Assembly (NCBI GenBank): GCA_027494055.1
Contig: JAOSJO010000012.1
Coordinates: forward strand, 620,001-684,000
Direction: 5' to 3'
From: Anaerolineae bacterium
Lineage (GTDB): Bacteria; Chloroflexota; Anaerolineae; Aggregatilineales; JAFGMM01
DNA: 64,000 bases
The notes beneath the pieces are model-generated. The model did no database searches, had not been told where the DNA came from, and saw only the letters and a list, made by a program, of their open reading frames with translations. A program made the position numbers and the translations under genes. Below are positions 29,393 through 38,179 of the stretch, in pieces. Within the stretch, counting starts at the first letter, position 1. Each line of letters opens with the position of its first letter.

Positions 29393-30850
29393 ATGTTCCC
29401 AGGCGAGTTGACCATCACCGAAGCGCTGGCGCAGTTCCGCGCCGGTACGCTCTCGTCGGTTGCGCTGACGCAGGCCTGTCTCGACCGGATCGACGCCGTC
29501 GGGGACCGCATCAAGGCGTTCATCACGCTGACGCCGGATCGGGCGCTGGAGGCCGCCGCCGAGGCCGACCGGCGGCGCGCGGCAGGCGAGAAGGGCGCGC
29601 TGCTCGGCGTGCCGCTGGCGATCAAGGACGTGCTCACGCTCGAAGGCGCGCCGACGACATGCGGGTCGCGCATCCTCGAGGGCTTCACGCCGCCGTACAC
29701 CGCCACCGCCGTGCAGAAGCTCCTCGACGCCGGCGCGGTGATCCTGGGGAAGACCAACACGGACGAGTTCGCGATGGGGTCTTCCACCGAGAACTCGGCC
29801 TTCTTCACCACGCGCAACCCCTGGGACCTTGAGCGCGTGCCCGGCGGCTCCAGCGGCGGGAGCGCGGCGGCGGTCGCGGCGGGGATGGCGCTCGGCGCGC
29901 TCGGCACGGACACCGGCGGCAGCGTGCGCCAGCCGGGCGCGTTGTGCGGGCTGGCGGCGCTCAAGCCCACCTACGGGCGCGTGAGCCGCTACGGGCTGGT
30001 GGCGTTCGCGTCGTCGCTCGATCAGGTGGGCGCGTTTGGGCACACCGTCGCAGACGTGGCGACGCTGCTCGGCGTCATCGCCGGCCACGACCCGCGCGAC
30101 TCGACCTCGGTGGACGCACCCGCGCCGGACTATGGCGCGGCCCTCACCGCCGACCTGAAAGGTGTCCGCGTGGGCGTGCCCAAGGAGTACTTCATCGAGG
30201 GGATACAGCCGGCGGTCGAACAGGCGGTGCGCGCCGCCATCGACCAGCTTCAGGCGCTTGGGGCGTCGATCCGTGAGATCAGCCTGCCGCACACCGAGTA
30301 TGCGCTGCCGGTGTACTACATCATCGCGCCCGCCGAGGCCAGCGCCAACCTCGCGCGCTACGACGGCGTGCGCTACGGCCTCCGCGACGAGCAGGGCGAG
30401 ATGTGGGAGACGTACAAGGCGTCGCGCGGCAAGGGCTTCGGGCCGGAGGTCAAGCGGCGCATCATGCTCGGCACCTACGCGCTCTCCGCCGGCTACTACG
30501 ACGCCTACTATCTCAAGGCGCTGAAGGTGCGCACGCTCATCAAGGACGACTTCGACAGGGCGTGGGAGCAGGTAGACGTGGTGGTCGGCCCGACCTCGCC
30601 GTTTACGGCGTTCAAGGTGGGCGAGAAGGTGGACGACCCGCTCCAGATGTACCTCTCCGACGTGTTCACGCTCGCCGCGAACCTGGCGGGCATCCCCGGC
30701 CTCAACGTGCCGTGCGGCTTCGACGCAGACGGCCTGCCCATCGGCCTGCAGATCATGGGGCCGGCCTTCGGGGAGGAAATGGTGTTGCGCGTCGGCCACG
30801 CCTACGAGCAATCGACGATGTGGCATGAGCAGCGCCCCGCCCTGGGTTAG
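29393..30850 (+). CDS. gatA: Asp-tRNA(Asn)/Glu-tRNA(Gln) amidotransferase subunit A
   Basis: GatA produces ammonia from glutamine for transamidation of mischarged tRNA. The 485-residue protein has the amidase triad: Lys in [14 protein letters not shown] (about residue 79), the cis-Ser and nucleophilic Ser in [16 protein letters not shown] and [15 protein letters not shown]. An aaggaag stretch precedes ATG 29393. No gatB or gatC gene lies nearby in the window. The frame is intact, and the antisense frame that stays open across it is a codon-bias shadow. Confidence 0.95.
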   Translation: MFPGELTITEALAQFRAGTLSSVALTQACLDRIDAVGDRIKAFITLTPDRALEAAAEADRRRAAGEKGALLGVPLAIKDVLTLEGAPTTCGSRILEGFTPPYTATAVQKLLDAGAVILGKTNTDEFAMGSSTENSAFFTTRNPWDLERVPGGSSGGSAAAVAAGMALGALGTDTGGSVRQPGALCGLAALKPTYGRVSRYGLVAFASSLDQVGAFGHTVADVATLLGVIAGHDPRDSTSVDAPAPDYGAALTADLKGVRVGVPKEYFIEGIQPAVEQAVRAAIDQLQALGASIREISLPHTEYALPVYYIIAPAEASANLARYDGVRYGLRDEQGEMWETYKASRGKGFGPEVKRRIMLGTYALSAGYYDAYYLKALKVRTLIKDDFDRAWEQVDVVVGPTSPFTAFKVGEKVDDPLQMYLSDVFTLAANLAGIPGLNVPCGFDADGLPIGLQIMGPAFGEEMVLRVGHAYEQSTMWHEQRPALG

Positions 30851-30922
30851 GCGGAAGAGCCATTAGGCATCACACCTGCGTGTTGGCTCTATCAGGCTCC
30901 AGGCTTTCTTAAGGAGGCGAGA

Positions 30923-31698
30923 ATGAACGCCGAAATCGAGATCGTGGATGAACCCTTTGTCTGCGGTGCAAACAAGGAAGGACATAGAAGAAAGCGGGAA
31001 TGGCTTGAGCAGAATTACCCCCTTGGCCTGAAGTGCAATGTGCTCAGGTTCAAACAAACTGGGGAATGGATCGGTATGATTGAATATATGCCTGGCGAGT
31101 TTGCCTGGAGGGCAGTTGACGCCAAGAACTACATGGTTATCCATTGCATCATGGTGGTCAAAAACACTCAGGTCAGGGTTACGGCTCGTTGCTCATCCAG
31201 GAGTGCATCCAGGACGCCAAGAAGCAGGCAATGGATGGCGTCGTGGTGCTTGCGACTGAGAAGACGTGGTGTGCGGACAGCCGGATCTACGTAAAAACGG
31301 CTTCGAGGTTGTGGATAGCGCTCCTCCTGCTTTCAAGCTGCATGTCAATCGCTTCGGCGATGCGGAGTTTCCCTCACTCGGCAATTGGAAGCAGAGATTA
31401 GAGGAGCATAAAGCTGGTGTATTCATGTTCTATTCCAAACAATGTCCTTTCATGAGAGGATTCACTGCGCGCCCGCCAAGAGTGGCTCAAGTCAGAATAT
31501 GGTATTGAAGCGAAGGTCTTTGAGATTGCCGACTACAAAGCTGCCCAGGCGAACCCCTGTGTATGGGGTACTTACGGAATGGTCTGCAACGGAGTAGTGA
31601 TAAACTATGTGCCGGGTGGAAACAGCCTCTTCATGAAGAGCCTGAAGAGATTGAAGATAATCCCCCAGATCGAAATTCCCTCTGTCAAGGAAGGTTAG
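30923..31698 (+). CDS. YoaP-like GNAT acetyltransferase with C-terminal YoaP domain (three frame breaks)
   Basis: After repair the protein is 258 residues. The N-terminal GNAT domain has HSGQGYGSLLIQECIQDAKK (acetyl-CoA motif) and the C-terminal part continues GVFMFYSKQCPFMRGFTA and EYGIEAKVFEIADYKAAQ, the layout of YoaP-type proteins. Breaks: A run 31160-31164 and A run 31293-31297 (each one A short), and C run 31472-31474 (one C long). An aaggaggcgag RBS precedes ATG 30923. The fusion gene follows 7 bp after its stop. Composition is more AT-rich than the neighbours, which may mean recent acquisition. Its acyl acceptor is unknown. Confidence 0.78.
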
Positions 31699-31705
31699 TC
31701 AGCCC

Positions 31706-33631
31706 ATGAAGATCTTCGTCCCAGGGCGCATCTGTCTGTTCGGCGAGCACTCCGACTGGGCCGGGGGCTACCGGCGCATCAACGCCGACATCGAGCAGGG
31801 CTACTGCCTCATCACCGGCACCGACCAGGGCATCCACGCTGAGGTCGAGCCGCACCCCACCTCGCTCGTGCTCACCTCCACCACCGACACCGGCGAGACG
31901 CACGGCCCGCACGAAATCCCCATGCAGCCGCGCGCGCTGCTCGAAGAGGCGCAGAAGGGCGGCTATTGGAGCTACATGGCCGGCGTCGCGTACATCATCC
32001 TCACCAACTACCACGTGCGCGGGCTGGTCATCAACAACTACAAGACCGACCTCCCGATCAAGAAGGGGTTGTCGTCGAGCGCCGCCATCTGCGTGCTGAC
32101 GGCGCGCGCCTTCAACCGCGTCTACGACCTGCGCATGACGATCCGGGGCGAGATGGAAGCCGCCTACCAGGGCGAAATCCTCACCCCCTCGCGCTGCGGG
32201 CGCATGGACCAGGGCTGCGCCTTCGGCAACCGCCCGGTGCTCATGATCTTCGACGGCGAGCGCCTGGAGACGATTGAGCTGCGGACCGAGCAAGACCTGC
32301 ACTACGTCATCGTGGACCTCCAGGCGCAGAAGGACACGATGCGCATCCTCGCCGACCTGAACCGCTGCTACCCCTTCCCTCAAAACGAGGTGGAGCGCGG
32401 CGTCCACCGGCTGCTTGGGCCGATCAACAAGCGCATCGTCCATGACGCCGTCGATGCGCTCACGGCGCACGACGTGGAGCGGCTCGGCAAGCTGATGATC
32501 GAGGCGCAGGGGTTCTTCGACCAGTACGCCGCGCCAGCCTCCCCAACCGAGCTGGAAGCTCCGGTGCTGCACAGGGTGATCAACTACCAGCCGCTCCAGC
32601 CGCACATCCACGGCGGCAAGGGCGTCGGCTCGCAGGGCGACGGCACGGCGCAGCTCCTCGCCCGGAGCGCACAGGACCAGCAGAAAGTGATCGACATCAT
32701 CACGCGCGACCTGGGGCTGGCGGCGCTGCCGCTCACCATCCACGCCGGCAGCCGGGTGCGCAAAGCGGTGATCCCGGCGGCGGGCTTCGGGACGCGCCTC
32801 TTCCCGGCGAGCAAGGCGACCAAAAAGGAACTCTTCCCCATTATCGACATGGACGGCATCGCCAAGCCGGCCATCCTGCTCATCGTGGAGGAGGCGCTGA
32901 GCGCCGGCATCGAAGAGGTGTGCATCATCGTGCAGGAGGATGACAGGCGCGACTTCGAGGCGTTTTTCAAGACGCAGATCTCGGTGGAGAATTTCAACAA
33001 GCTGCCGCGCCACTTCCAGGAGTACGCCAGGCGTCTCCTCGATCTGGGCGCGCGCGTCAGCTTCGTCGTGCAGCAGGCGCAGGAGGGCTTTGGGCACGCG
33101 GTGTACTGCGCGCGCGAGTTCGTGGGCGACGAGCCGTTCCTGCTCATGCTCGGCGACCACATCTACCGCGCCAACGGCGACGTATCGTGCGCCGCGCAGG
33201 TCATCGACGTTTACAACCAGCACGGCCTGAGCGTCGTCGGCGTGAAGCGCACGCCGGAGACGCAGATCAGCAGCTTCGGCACGTTGGGCGGCTTCTGGAC
33301 CGACGACAACATGACCACGCTTTCTGTGACCGAGTTCGCCGAGAAGCCCACCATGGAGTACGCGCGCGAGAACCTGCGCATCGAGGGCCTGCCGGAGGGC
33401 GAGTATCTGACCATCTTCGGCCAGTACGTCATCAAGCCGCAGGTCTTCGAATACCTCGAAGAGCACGTCACGCACAACGTGCGCGAGCGCGGCGAATTTC
33501 AGCTCACCAGTTGCCTGGACCGGCTGCGCCGTGAGGATGGCTTCCTGGGGTACATGGTTGACGGGCAGCGCTTCGACATCGGCCTGCCCGACCGCTACGT
33601 CGAGACGCTGGTGGCTTACCGGGGAGGCTGA
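31706..33631 (+). CDS. Bifunctional GHMP sugar kinase / UTP:sugar-1-phosphate uridylyltransferase fusion
   Basis: The 641-residue protein joins two enzymes in one intact frame. Residues 1-340 are a GHMP kinase: GRICLFGEHSDWAGG (residues 7-21, galactokinase-like sugar site), KKGLSSSAAI (about 118-127, phosphate loop) and HGGKGVGSQGDGTAQ (about 300-315). Residues 350-641 are a GalU-type nucleotidylyltransferase: KAVIPAAGFGTRLFPASKATKKELFP, then LMLGDHIYRA and FDIGLPDRYVETL. Such a pair could phosphorylate a free sugar at C1 and at once make the UDP-sugar, as FKP does for fucose. The sugar is unknown (galactose or a uronic acid are candidates). It follows the YoaP-like gene by 7 bp. Confidence 0.88.
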   Translation: MKIFVPGRICLFGEHSDWAGGYRRINADIEQGYCLITGTDQGIHAEVEPHPTSLVLTSTTDTGETHGPHEIPMQPRALLEEAQKGGYWSYMAGVAYIILTNYHVRGLVINNYKTDLPIKKGLSSSAAICVLTARAFNRVYDLRMTIRGEMEAAYQGEILTPSRCGRMDQGCAFGNRPVLMIFDGERLETIELRTEQDLHYVIVDLQAQKDTMRILADLNRCYPFPQNEVERGVHRLLGPINKRIVHDAVDALTAHDVERLGKLMIEAQGFFDQYAAPASPTELEAPVLHRVINYQPLQPHIHGGKGVGSQGDGTAQLLARSAQDQQKVIDIITRDLGLAALPLTIHAGSRVRKAVIPAAGFGTRLFPASKATKKELFPIIDMDGIAKPAILLIVEEALSAGIEEVCIIVQEDDRRDFEAFFKTQISVENFNKLPRHFQEYARRLLDLGARVSFVVQQAQEGFGHAVYCAREFVGDEPFLLMLGDHIYRANGDVSCAAQVIDVYNQHGLSVVGVKRTPETQISSFGTLGGFWTDDNMTTLSVTEFAEKPTMEYARENLRIEGLPEGEYLTIFGQYVIKPQVFEYLEEHVTHNVRERGEFQLTSCLDRLRREDGFLGYMVDGQRFDIGLPDRYVETLVAYRGG

Positions 33632-33874
33632 ATCGCGAATGCTGGACGAGGGACTTGGCAATACAGCCGAATGTGGCTCTCATCCCTCCCGAGAAAAAAG
33701 GGGCTAGGAGAGGACGGAAACCTCTCAGCTGCGGTTGTAGAATGGCTATTTGAGAAGTTGCGCAGGTGAGACTAGAATTCGGAATATGGGAACCACATCC
33801 CAGCGATCTGAAGAGGACAAATAAACCATCTCACGTGAAGAGGTCAGTCACCTTTTAGTTGTGCACGGTGAGCA
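33632..33874. other. AT-richer intergenic stretch of 243 bp
   Basis: The gap holds no recognised coding frame, repeat or strong promoter. A weak TTGTAGAAT (extended -10-like) lies at 33736-33743. Confidence 0.4.
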
Positions 33875-34246
33875 ATGTCAATGATCCAGCAAGCACCCAA
33901 ATTTCCTGCGTCTCTAACACGGGTCTTGATATTACCTCTCGCGCTGGTCGGTGTCTGTCTATACTTCTTTGTTTGGTTGGGCATGGCATCGTTTTGTACA
34001 GGCACAGGCACCGCATGTACTACTGGATTGAGTATCCTGTGCAGGGAGGGTGAGTTGATCCCAGTCCTCGATTGCGCCGTGGGGACTCCTCTGATCGTAC
34101 TCTTATGGCTTATTGGACCTAACAAGAGCAAAGCAATGATTCTGTTCAGAGTTTTCGCGCTGCTTTACCTCTTCGTCTTCCGGTTTCTGTTGTTGTATTT
34201 CCTGTTCAACAACACCTCCACACTGGCCGTTGTTTCTGACTACTAG
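33875..34246 (+). CDS. Small hypothetical membrane protein
   Basis: The 123-residue frame encodes three hydrophobic segments: VLILPLALVGVCLYFFVWLGMA (about residues 17-38), LIVLLWLIGP and FRVFALLYLFVFRFLLLYFLF, with short charged loops and four cysteines in between. I recognise no family. The region is more AT-rich than its neighbours, so the gene may be acquired. Coding status rests on the open frame, an ATG and the coherent membrane pattern only. Confidence 0.5.
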   Translation: MSMIQQAPKFPASLTRVLILPLALVGVCLYFFVWLGMASFCTGTGTACTTGLSILCREGELIPVLDCAVGTPLIVLLWLIGPNKSKAMILFRVFALLYLFVFRFLLLYFLFNNTSTLAVVSDY

Positions 34247-34302
34247 AAAACGTGACGAAGCAGAAATGTACCGTCCGAACACCATGAGGGTGTGAACGAA
34301 CC

Positions 34303-34746
34303 ATGTCCGACCTTGAGCGCGCGCTGGCAGGGATGAGGCTCTACACGGACGGCATCGACTACATGATCGTCCACGCGCCGGCTGCGGCGGTCACAGCGGC
34401 GTGCGGCGTGCTCGCCGAGACGCGCGAGCCGTTCGGCGCGGTGCTCGTCGATAAAGACGAGATCACGCTGGTGCTTGCTGCCGAGGTGTGGGCCAACTAC
34501 CAGCACCGCCTGCCCGACCACGAGGCGGCGGGGCCGTTCCGCCTCGTCACCTTTGATACGCCCCTCAGCCTCGACATGGTCGGGTTCCTCGCGGCGGTGA
34601 GCCGCGCGCTGGCCGACGCGGGCGTGCCCATCATGGCATTCTCGGCGTACACGCGCGACCACCTGTTCGTGCCCACGCCCCAATTCGAAACGGCGCGCGC
34701 GACGCTGGAGGCGCTCGCAGCGCGCGCCGCCGGCGACGCTGCGTGA
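34303..34746 (+). CDS. ACT-domain (ACT_7/CASTOR-like) protein
   Basis: The 147-residue protein ends with FDTPLSLDMVGFLAAVSRALADAGVPIMAFSAYTRDHLFVP, the pattern of ACT_7 domains that bind amino acids at an interface of two subunits (as in CASTOR1 and aspartate kinases). An N-terminal half (GMRLYTDGIDYMIVH) forms the companion subdomain. It has no enzyme attached, so it is likely a stand-alone amino-acid sensor or an ACT-like regulatory protein. The partner is not visible. Confidence 0.72.
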   Translation: MSDLERALAGMRLYTDGIDYMIVHAPAAAVTAACGVLAETREPFGAVLVDKDEITLVLAAEVWANYQHRLPDHEAAGPFRLVTFDTPLSLDMVGFLAAVSRALADAGVPIMAFSAYTRDHLFVPTPQFETARATLEALAARAAGDAA

Positions 34747-34808
34747 GCCGCAACCGCCTACCACACCGCCCGCCGGCCGAACATCCATGTTTTTGGGAGC
34801 CTGGGTGT

Positions 34809-34837
34809 TTGTCTGGCGGCGTAACTGTCTTTATAAT
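34809..34837 (+). promoter_or_regulatory. Promoter of the DUF2207/SPFH module
   Basis: TTGTCT (34809-34814) and a perfect TATAAT (34832-34837) are 17 bp apart, 85 bp before the ATG at 34922. Confidence 0.6.
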
Positions 34838-34921
34838 CATTCCGTGCACCACGTGAGAGCTGGCTCCCGGTTCTTCACGCTGTCTGCGGACGGCGCCACC
34901 CCCAGGAGCGGAGGTTTCTTC

Positions 34922-36892
34922 ATGCAACTCAGACGGCTGGCCTTCCTGCTGATCGTGCTGACAGCGTTGGCCCTGGCGCTGCCTGTGGACAGCGCGGACG
35001 CCCAGAGCAAGACGCTGTACTGGCGGCGCTGGGACTCGAACATCCGCGTGTTGCCGGCGAACGGCAACCTCGCGATCACTGAGGAGCACGAGATTGCCTT
35101 CACGAGCGGGCAGTTCCGCTTTGGCGTGCTCACCATCCCGATGGAGCGCATCGAAGGCATCCGCAACGTGCAAATCCAGGAGCTTGACCCCAGCGGGTCG
35201 GGCCAGTGGATCGCCTACAGCGAGCAGCGCGGCGAGCGGCCCGGCACGTTCTATACGCTCCGGAACGGGGGGTCGTTTGAGATTGACTACTTCTTCCTCG
35301 CTCCCCCGGCAGAACGCGAGACGCGCACGATGCGCGTCTCGTACGAGGTTGAGGGCGCGCTGCGCTACTACGAGGGCGGCGATCAGGTCTGGTGGGAGGC
35401 CGTCGGCGCGCTCGGCTGGCCCGTCAACAGTTCGACCGTCATCGTCGATCTGCCAAAGGGCGCGGCCCCGCGCGAGGGCATCGACCCGGTCGTGTCCTAC
35501 GGCACGCCGACCAACGTCTCGGTGCAGGGCACGCGCGTCACCTTCACGACAACCGCGCCGAGCAACGGCCAGACGCCGCTCGAAGTGCGCGTGCAGTTCC
35601 CGCACGGCGTGGTGCAGGGTGCGCCGGCCTCGTGGCAGGCTGCCTACGACCGGCAGGCTGATTACGACTCCCAGACCCGCCCGCTGCTGAACCTGATCCT
35701 GGGCGCAATCGGGCTGCTGCTCATCGTCGGTGGGCCGGTCGGCGTGTACATGTTGTGGCGCGCGCGCGGGCGCGACCCTGAATTCGGCCCGGTGCCCGAA
35801 TACCTCTCCGAGCCGCCCGCCGACCTGCCGCCGGCCGTCGTCGGCACGCTTATCGACGAGCAGGCGGACCTCCAGGACGTGATCTCCACGCTGGTGGACC
35901 TGGCGCGGCGCGGCTACCTGATTATGGAAGAGGAGAAGGAACAGGGCCTGTTCACCAGTTCGACGGTCTTCTCCTTTGAGCGCACCGACAAGCCCACCGA
36001 TGACCTCCGACCGTTTGAGAAGACCATGCTGGATCGCCTGATGGGGAACGAGCAGCGGCGGTCGATGAGTTCGCTCAACCAGAAGTTCTACACGACCATC
36101 CCCAAGATTCAGGACCAACTCTACAAGGAAGTCGTGCGTGAAGGCTTCTTCAGCGCGGAGCCGGATAGCGTCCGGATGCTCTGGGCTTTCGCCGGCGGTG
36201 GCCTTATCTTCCTGGCTGTGGCCGTTGGGTTCTTCGCGATGCCCATGGCAGGCAGCATCGCCGAGGCGCTGACGTTGCTGCCCATCGGCATCGGCGTTAC
36301 CGGCGTGGCGCTCACCCTCGTGGCAAGCTCGATGCCGGCCAAGACTCGCAAGGGCGCTGAGCAGTCGGCGCTGTGGCGCGCGTTCCGCACCTACCTTCAG
36401 CGCATCGACAAGTACACCGACCTGGAAGCCGCGACGGACCAGTTCGACCGCTACCTGCCCTACGCCATCGCCTTCGGGATGGAGCGCTCGTGGATCAGCA
36501 AGTTCTCGCGCGTGCAGACGCCGGTTCCCTTCTGGTACTATCCCTACGGATGGCGGCGCGCCGGCTACTATCATCCCGGCCATTATGCGCCGGGAGGCGG
36601 CGCGTCACAGATGGGCCAGGCAGCCGGCGGCCTCGCCGGTCAGGTGGCGCGCCCCACCGGCGGCCTCCAGGACATGAGCGACAGCCTGGCAGGCGGCTTG
36701 CAGAACATCAGCAACGGCCTGACCTCGATGCTCAACTCGGCCTCGCGCACGTTCACCAGCCGGCCGCAGTCAGCCGCGACGGGTTCCAGCGGCAGTTGGA
36801 GCCGGGGCGGTAGCAGTTGGAGCGGCGGCGGTGGCGGCGGGGGCTTCGGCGGCGGCGCGAGCGGCGGCGGGCGCGGCGGCGGCTTTGGATGA
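34922..36892 (+). CDS. DUF2207-type membrane protein with Gly-rich tail
   Basis: The 656-residue protein starts with a signal peptide (MQLRRLAFLLIVLTALALAL), followed by an extracytoplasmic beta-rich domain (residues 30-250), a transmembrane helix (LNLILGAIGLLLIVGGPVGV), a cytoplasmic region with GTLIDEQADLQDVISTLVDLARRGYLI (a wHTH-like DUF2207 element), a pair of helices near residue 420-470 and a Gly/Ser-rich tail (GGGGGGGFGGGASGGG). This is the DUF2207 architecture of predicted membrane proteins without known activity. The start is supported by GGAGCGGAGG. It heads a plus-strand run with the Zn-ribbon, helical and SPFH genes. Confidence 0.85.
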   Translation: MQLRRLAFLLIVLTALALALPVDSADAQSKTLYWRRWDSNIRVLPANGNLAITEEHEIAFTSGQFRFGVLTIPMERIEGIRNVQIQELDPSGSGQWIAYSEQRGERPGTFYTLRNGGSFEIDYFFLAPPAERETRTMRVSYEVEGALRYYEGGDQVWWEAVGALGWPVNSSTVIVDLPKGAAPREGIDPVVSYGTPTNVSVQGTRVTFTTTAPSNGQTPLEVRVQFPHGVVQGAPASWQAAYDRQADYDSQTRPLLNLILGAIGLLLIVGGPVGVYMLWRARGRDPEFGPVPEYLSEPPADLPPAVVGTLIDEQADLQDVISTLVDLARRGYLIMEEEKEQGLFTSSTVFSFERTDKPTDDLRPFEKTMLDRLMGNEQRRSMSSLNQKFYTTIPKIQDQLYKEVVREGFFSAEPDSVRMLWAFAGGGLIFLAVAVGFFAMPMAGSIAEALTLLPIGIGVTGVALTLVASSMPAKTRKGAEQSALWRAFRTYLQRIDKYTDLEAATDQFDRYLPYAIAFGMERSWISKFSRVQTPVPFWYYPYGWRRAGYYHPGHYAPGGGASQMGQAAGGLAGQVARPTGGLQDMSDSLAGGLQNISNGLTSMLNSASRTFTSRPQSAATGSSGSWSRGGSSWSGGGGGGGFGGGASGGGRGGGFG

Positions 36893-36961
36893 CGCCGGAG
36901 GGCGCAGGGCTGCGACCCTGCCTGAAGTCTCGACTTTGAAATCTGCACGCGGGAGGCGAAG

Positions 36962-37486
36962 ATGGGTTCTGGTCGGTTAATTGGCATCATCCTGCTCGTC
37001 GCGGGGGTCCTGCTCGTCGTCGGGGTCGTCGCGTGGGGATTGGTCAACATGGGCGGCGAAAGCCCCGCGCTGGAGCCAGGCGGCTTTGTCCTGCTGCTGA
37101 TTCTGTCGGGGGTGGTGGCGGTGCCCCTGATCGGCGGCGGGGTCTTCATGCTGCGCCAGGGCGCGAAGGAAGAGGTCGAGGTCGAGGAGGCCGCCAAGCA
37201 GCGCAAAATCCTCGACATGGTTGTCACCCAGGGTCAGGTCTCGGTCAACGACATCGTGATCGAACTCCAGTCAGACACGGAAACCGTGCAGAACATGGTG
37301 CGCCGGCTGGTTGGCATGGGCGTGCTCAGCGGCTATGTCAACTGGGAGAAGGGAGTGCTGTACTCGCAGGACGCCGCTGCGCTGCGCGACCTGAAGCAGT
37401 GCAAGAACTGCGGCGGCGACATCAAACTGACCGGCAAAGGGGTCGTCTCGTGCCCCTGGTGCGGTACGGAGTATTTTCTCAACTGA
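36962..37486 (+). CDS. Two-TM protein with wHTH-like segment and Zn ribbon
   Basis: The 174-residue protein has two N-terminal membrane helices (LIGIILLVAGVLLVVGVVAWG and FVLLLILSGVVAVPLIGGGVF), a cytosolic helical part (KQRKILDMVVTQGQVSVNDIVIEL) of winged-helix character, and a C-terminal zinc ribbon CKNC...CPWC. The same wHTH-plus-ribbon idea occurs in YdjG/YdjH-like proteins of Bacillus that act with the SPFH protein YdjI in membrane stress. That comparison is inference. It lies 69 bp after the DUF2207 gene. Confidence 0.65.
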   Translation: MGSGRLIGIILLVAGVLLVVGVVAWGLVNMGGESPALEPGGFVLLLILSGVVAVPLIGGGVFMLRQGAKEEVEVEEAAKQRKILDMVVTQGQVSVNDIVIELQSDTETVQNMVRRLVGMGVLSGYVNWEKGVLYSQDAAALRDLKQCKNCGGDIKLTGKGVVSCPWCGTEYFLN

Positions 37487-37592
37487 TGCATCGATCCCCG
37501 GCGGCCAACCAGCCCAGCAATGGGACGGCGGGCAGCGCCAGGTGCGATAGACGGCGTTTCAAGAGACAGCGCTACCCCAGGAGGTTAGCTGC

Positions 37593-38138
37593 ATGAACGA
37601 AGACCTTTACCAACGCATAATCAGCCAGCGCGGCAGAATGGGTAAGATCGGAGAGCGCATTCCCGGCTACCGGGGCTATCAGGACGCGCAGGTCCGCCGT
37701 GAGGCCGACCACCTGCTCCGCGAACACATCGCCGGGCAGTTCCAGCAGCAGTTGAACCGGCTGCCTGACATCGAATCTACGCTCCTGGAGAACAGCGGCC
37801 TTGAGTGGCTCGACAACACGCGCGACGTAAAAAGCCGGATGACGACCTTCATCGAGCGCATCCGCACCGCCGCGCGGGGGTACAGTGGCCTGTTCGCCAA
37901 CATCAAGGTCGGCAGCGAGGAACTGGCGAAGCTCTACGCCTTCGACGAGGCAATGCTGCGCTACGTCGATGACTTCGCTGCGGCGATTGATACGCTTCAG
38001 GAGACGGCATCCAGCGGCGAAGGCATTGGCAGCGCCATCGCCGCGCTCAAAGCGCTCGTCAGCGAGGCCGACCAGGCGTTCAGCCTGCGCAGCGACGTGA
38101 TCCTCGGCCTGGCCGGCGCTGAGCCGACAGCCTTCTAG
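37593..38138 (+). CDS. Conserved helical hypothetical protein of the SPFH module
   Basis: The 181-residue protein is almost wholly alpha-helical with no membrane segment: NEDLYQRIISQRGRMGKIGERIPGYRGYQD near the start and repeated heptad-like stretches (HIAGQFQQQLNRLPDIESTLLE, EELAKLYAFDEAMLRYVDD). It looks like a coiled-coil scaffold rather than an enzyme. It sits between the Zn-ribbon and SPFH genes on the same strand, with a ccaggaggtta RBS before ATG 37593. I recognise no named family. Confidence 0.6.
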   Translation: MNEDLYQRIISQRGRMGKIGERIPGYRGYQDAQVRREADHLLREHIAGQFQQQLNRLPDIESTLLENSGLEWLDNTRDVKSRMTTFIERIRTAARGYSGLFANIKVGSEELAKLYAFDEAMLRYVDDFAAAIDTLQETASSGEGIGSAIAALKALVSEADQAFSLRSDVILGLAGAEPTAF

Positions 38139-38179
38139 ACGCAAATGCACGTGATGAGTAACCTTTAAGGAGAATCCGC

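Noticed and set aside
29345..30826. A long (493-codon) open frame antisense to gatA
   Set aside because: It has no family resemblance, runs exactly opposite an unambiguous gatA gene and reflects GC-rich codon bias.
31685..33661. A 658-codon open frame antisense to the kinase-pyrophosphorylase fusion
   Set aside because: The sense protein has clear GHMP and GalU motifs; the antisense one is low-complexity and without motifs.
36790..36892. G-rich repeat as a tandem-repeat or CRISPR-like element
   Set aside because: It is the Gly-rich tail of the DUF2207 protein, with synonymous variation and no spacer structure.
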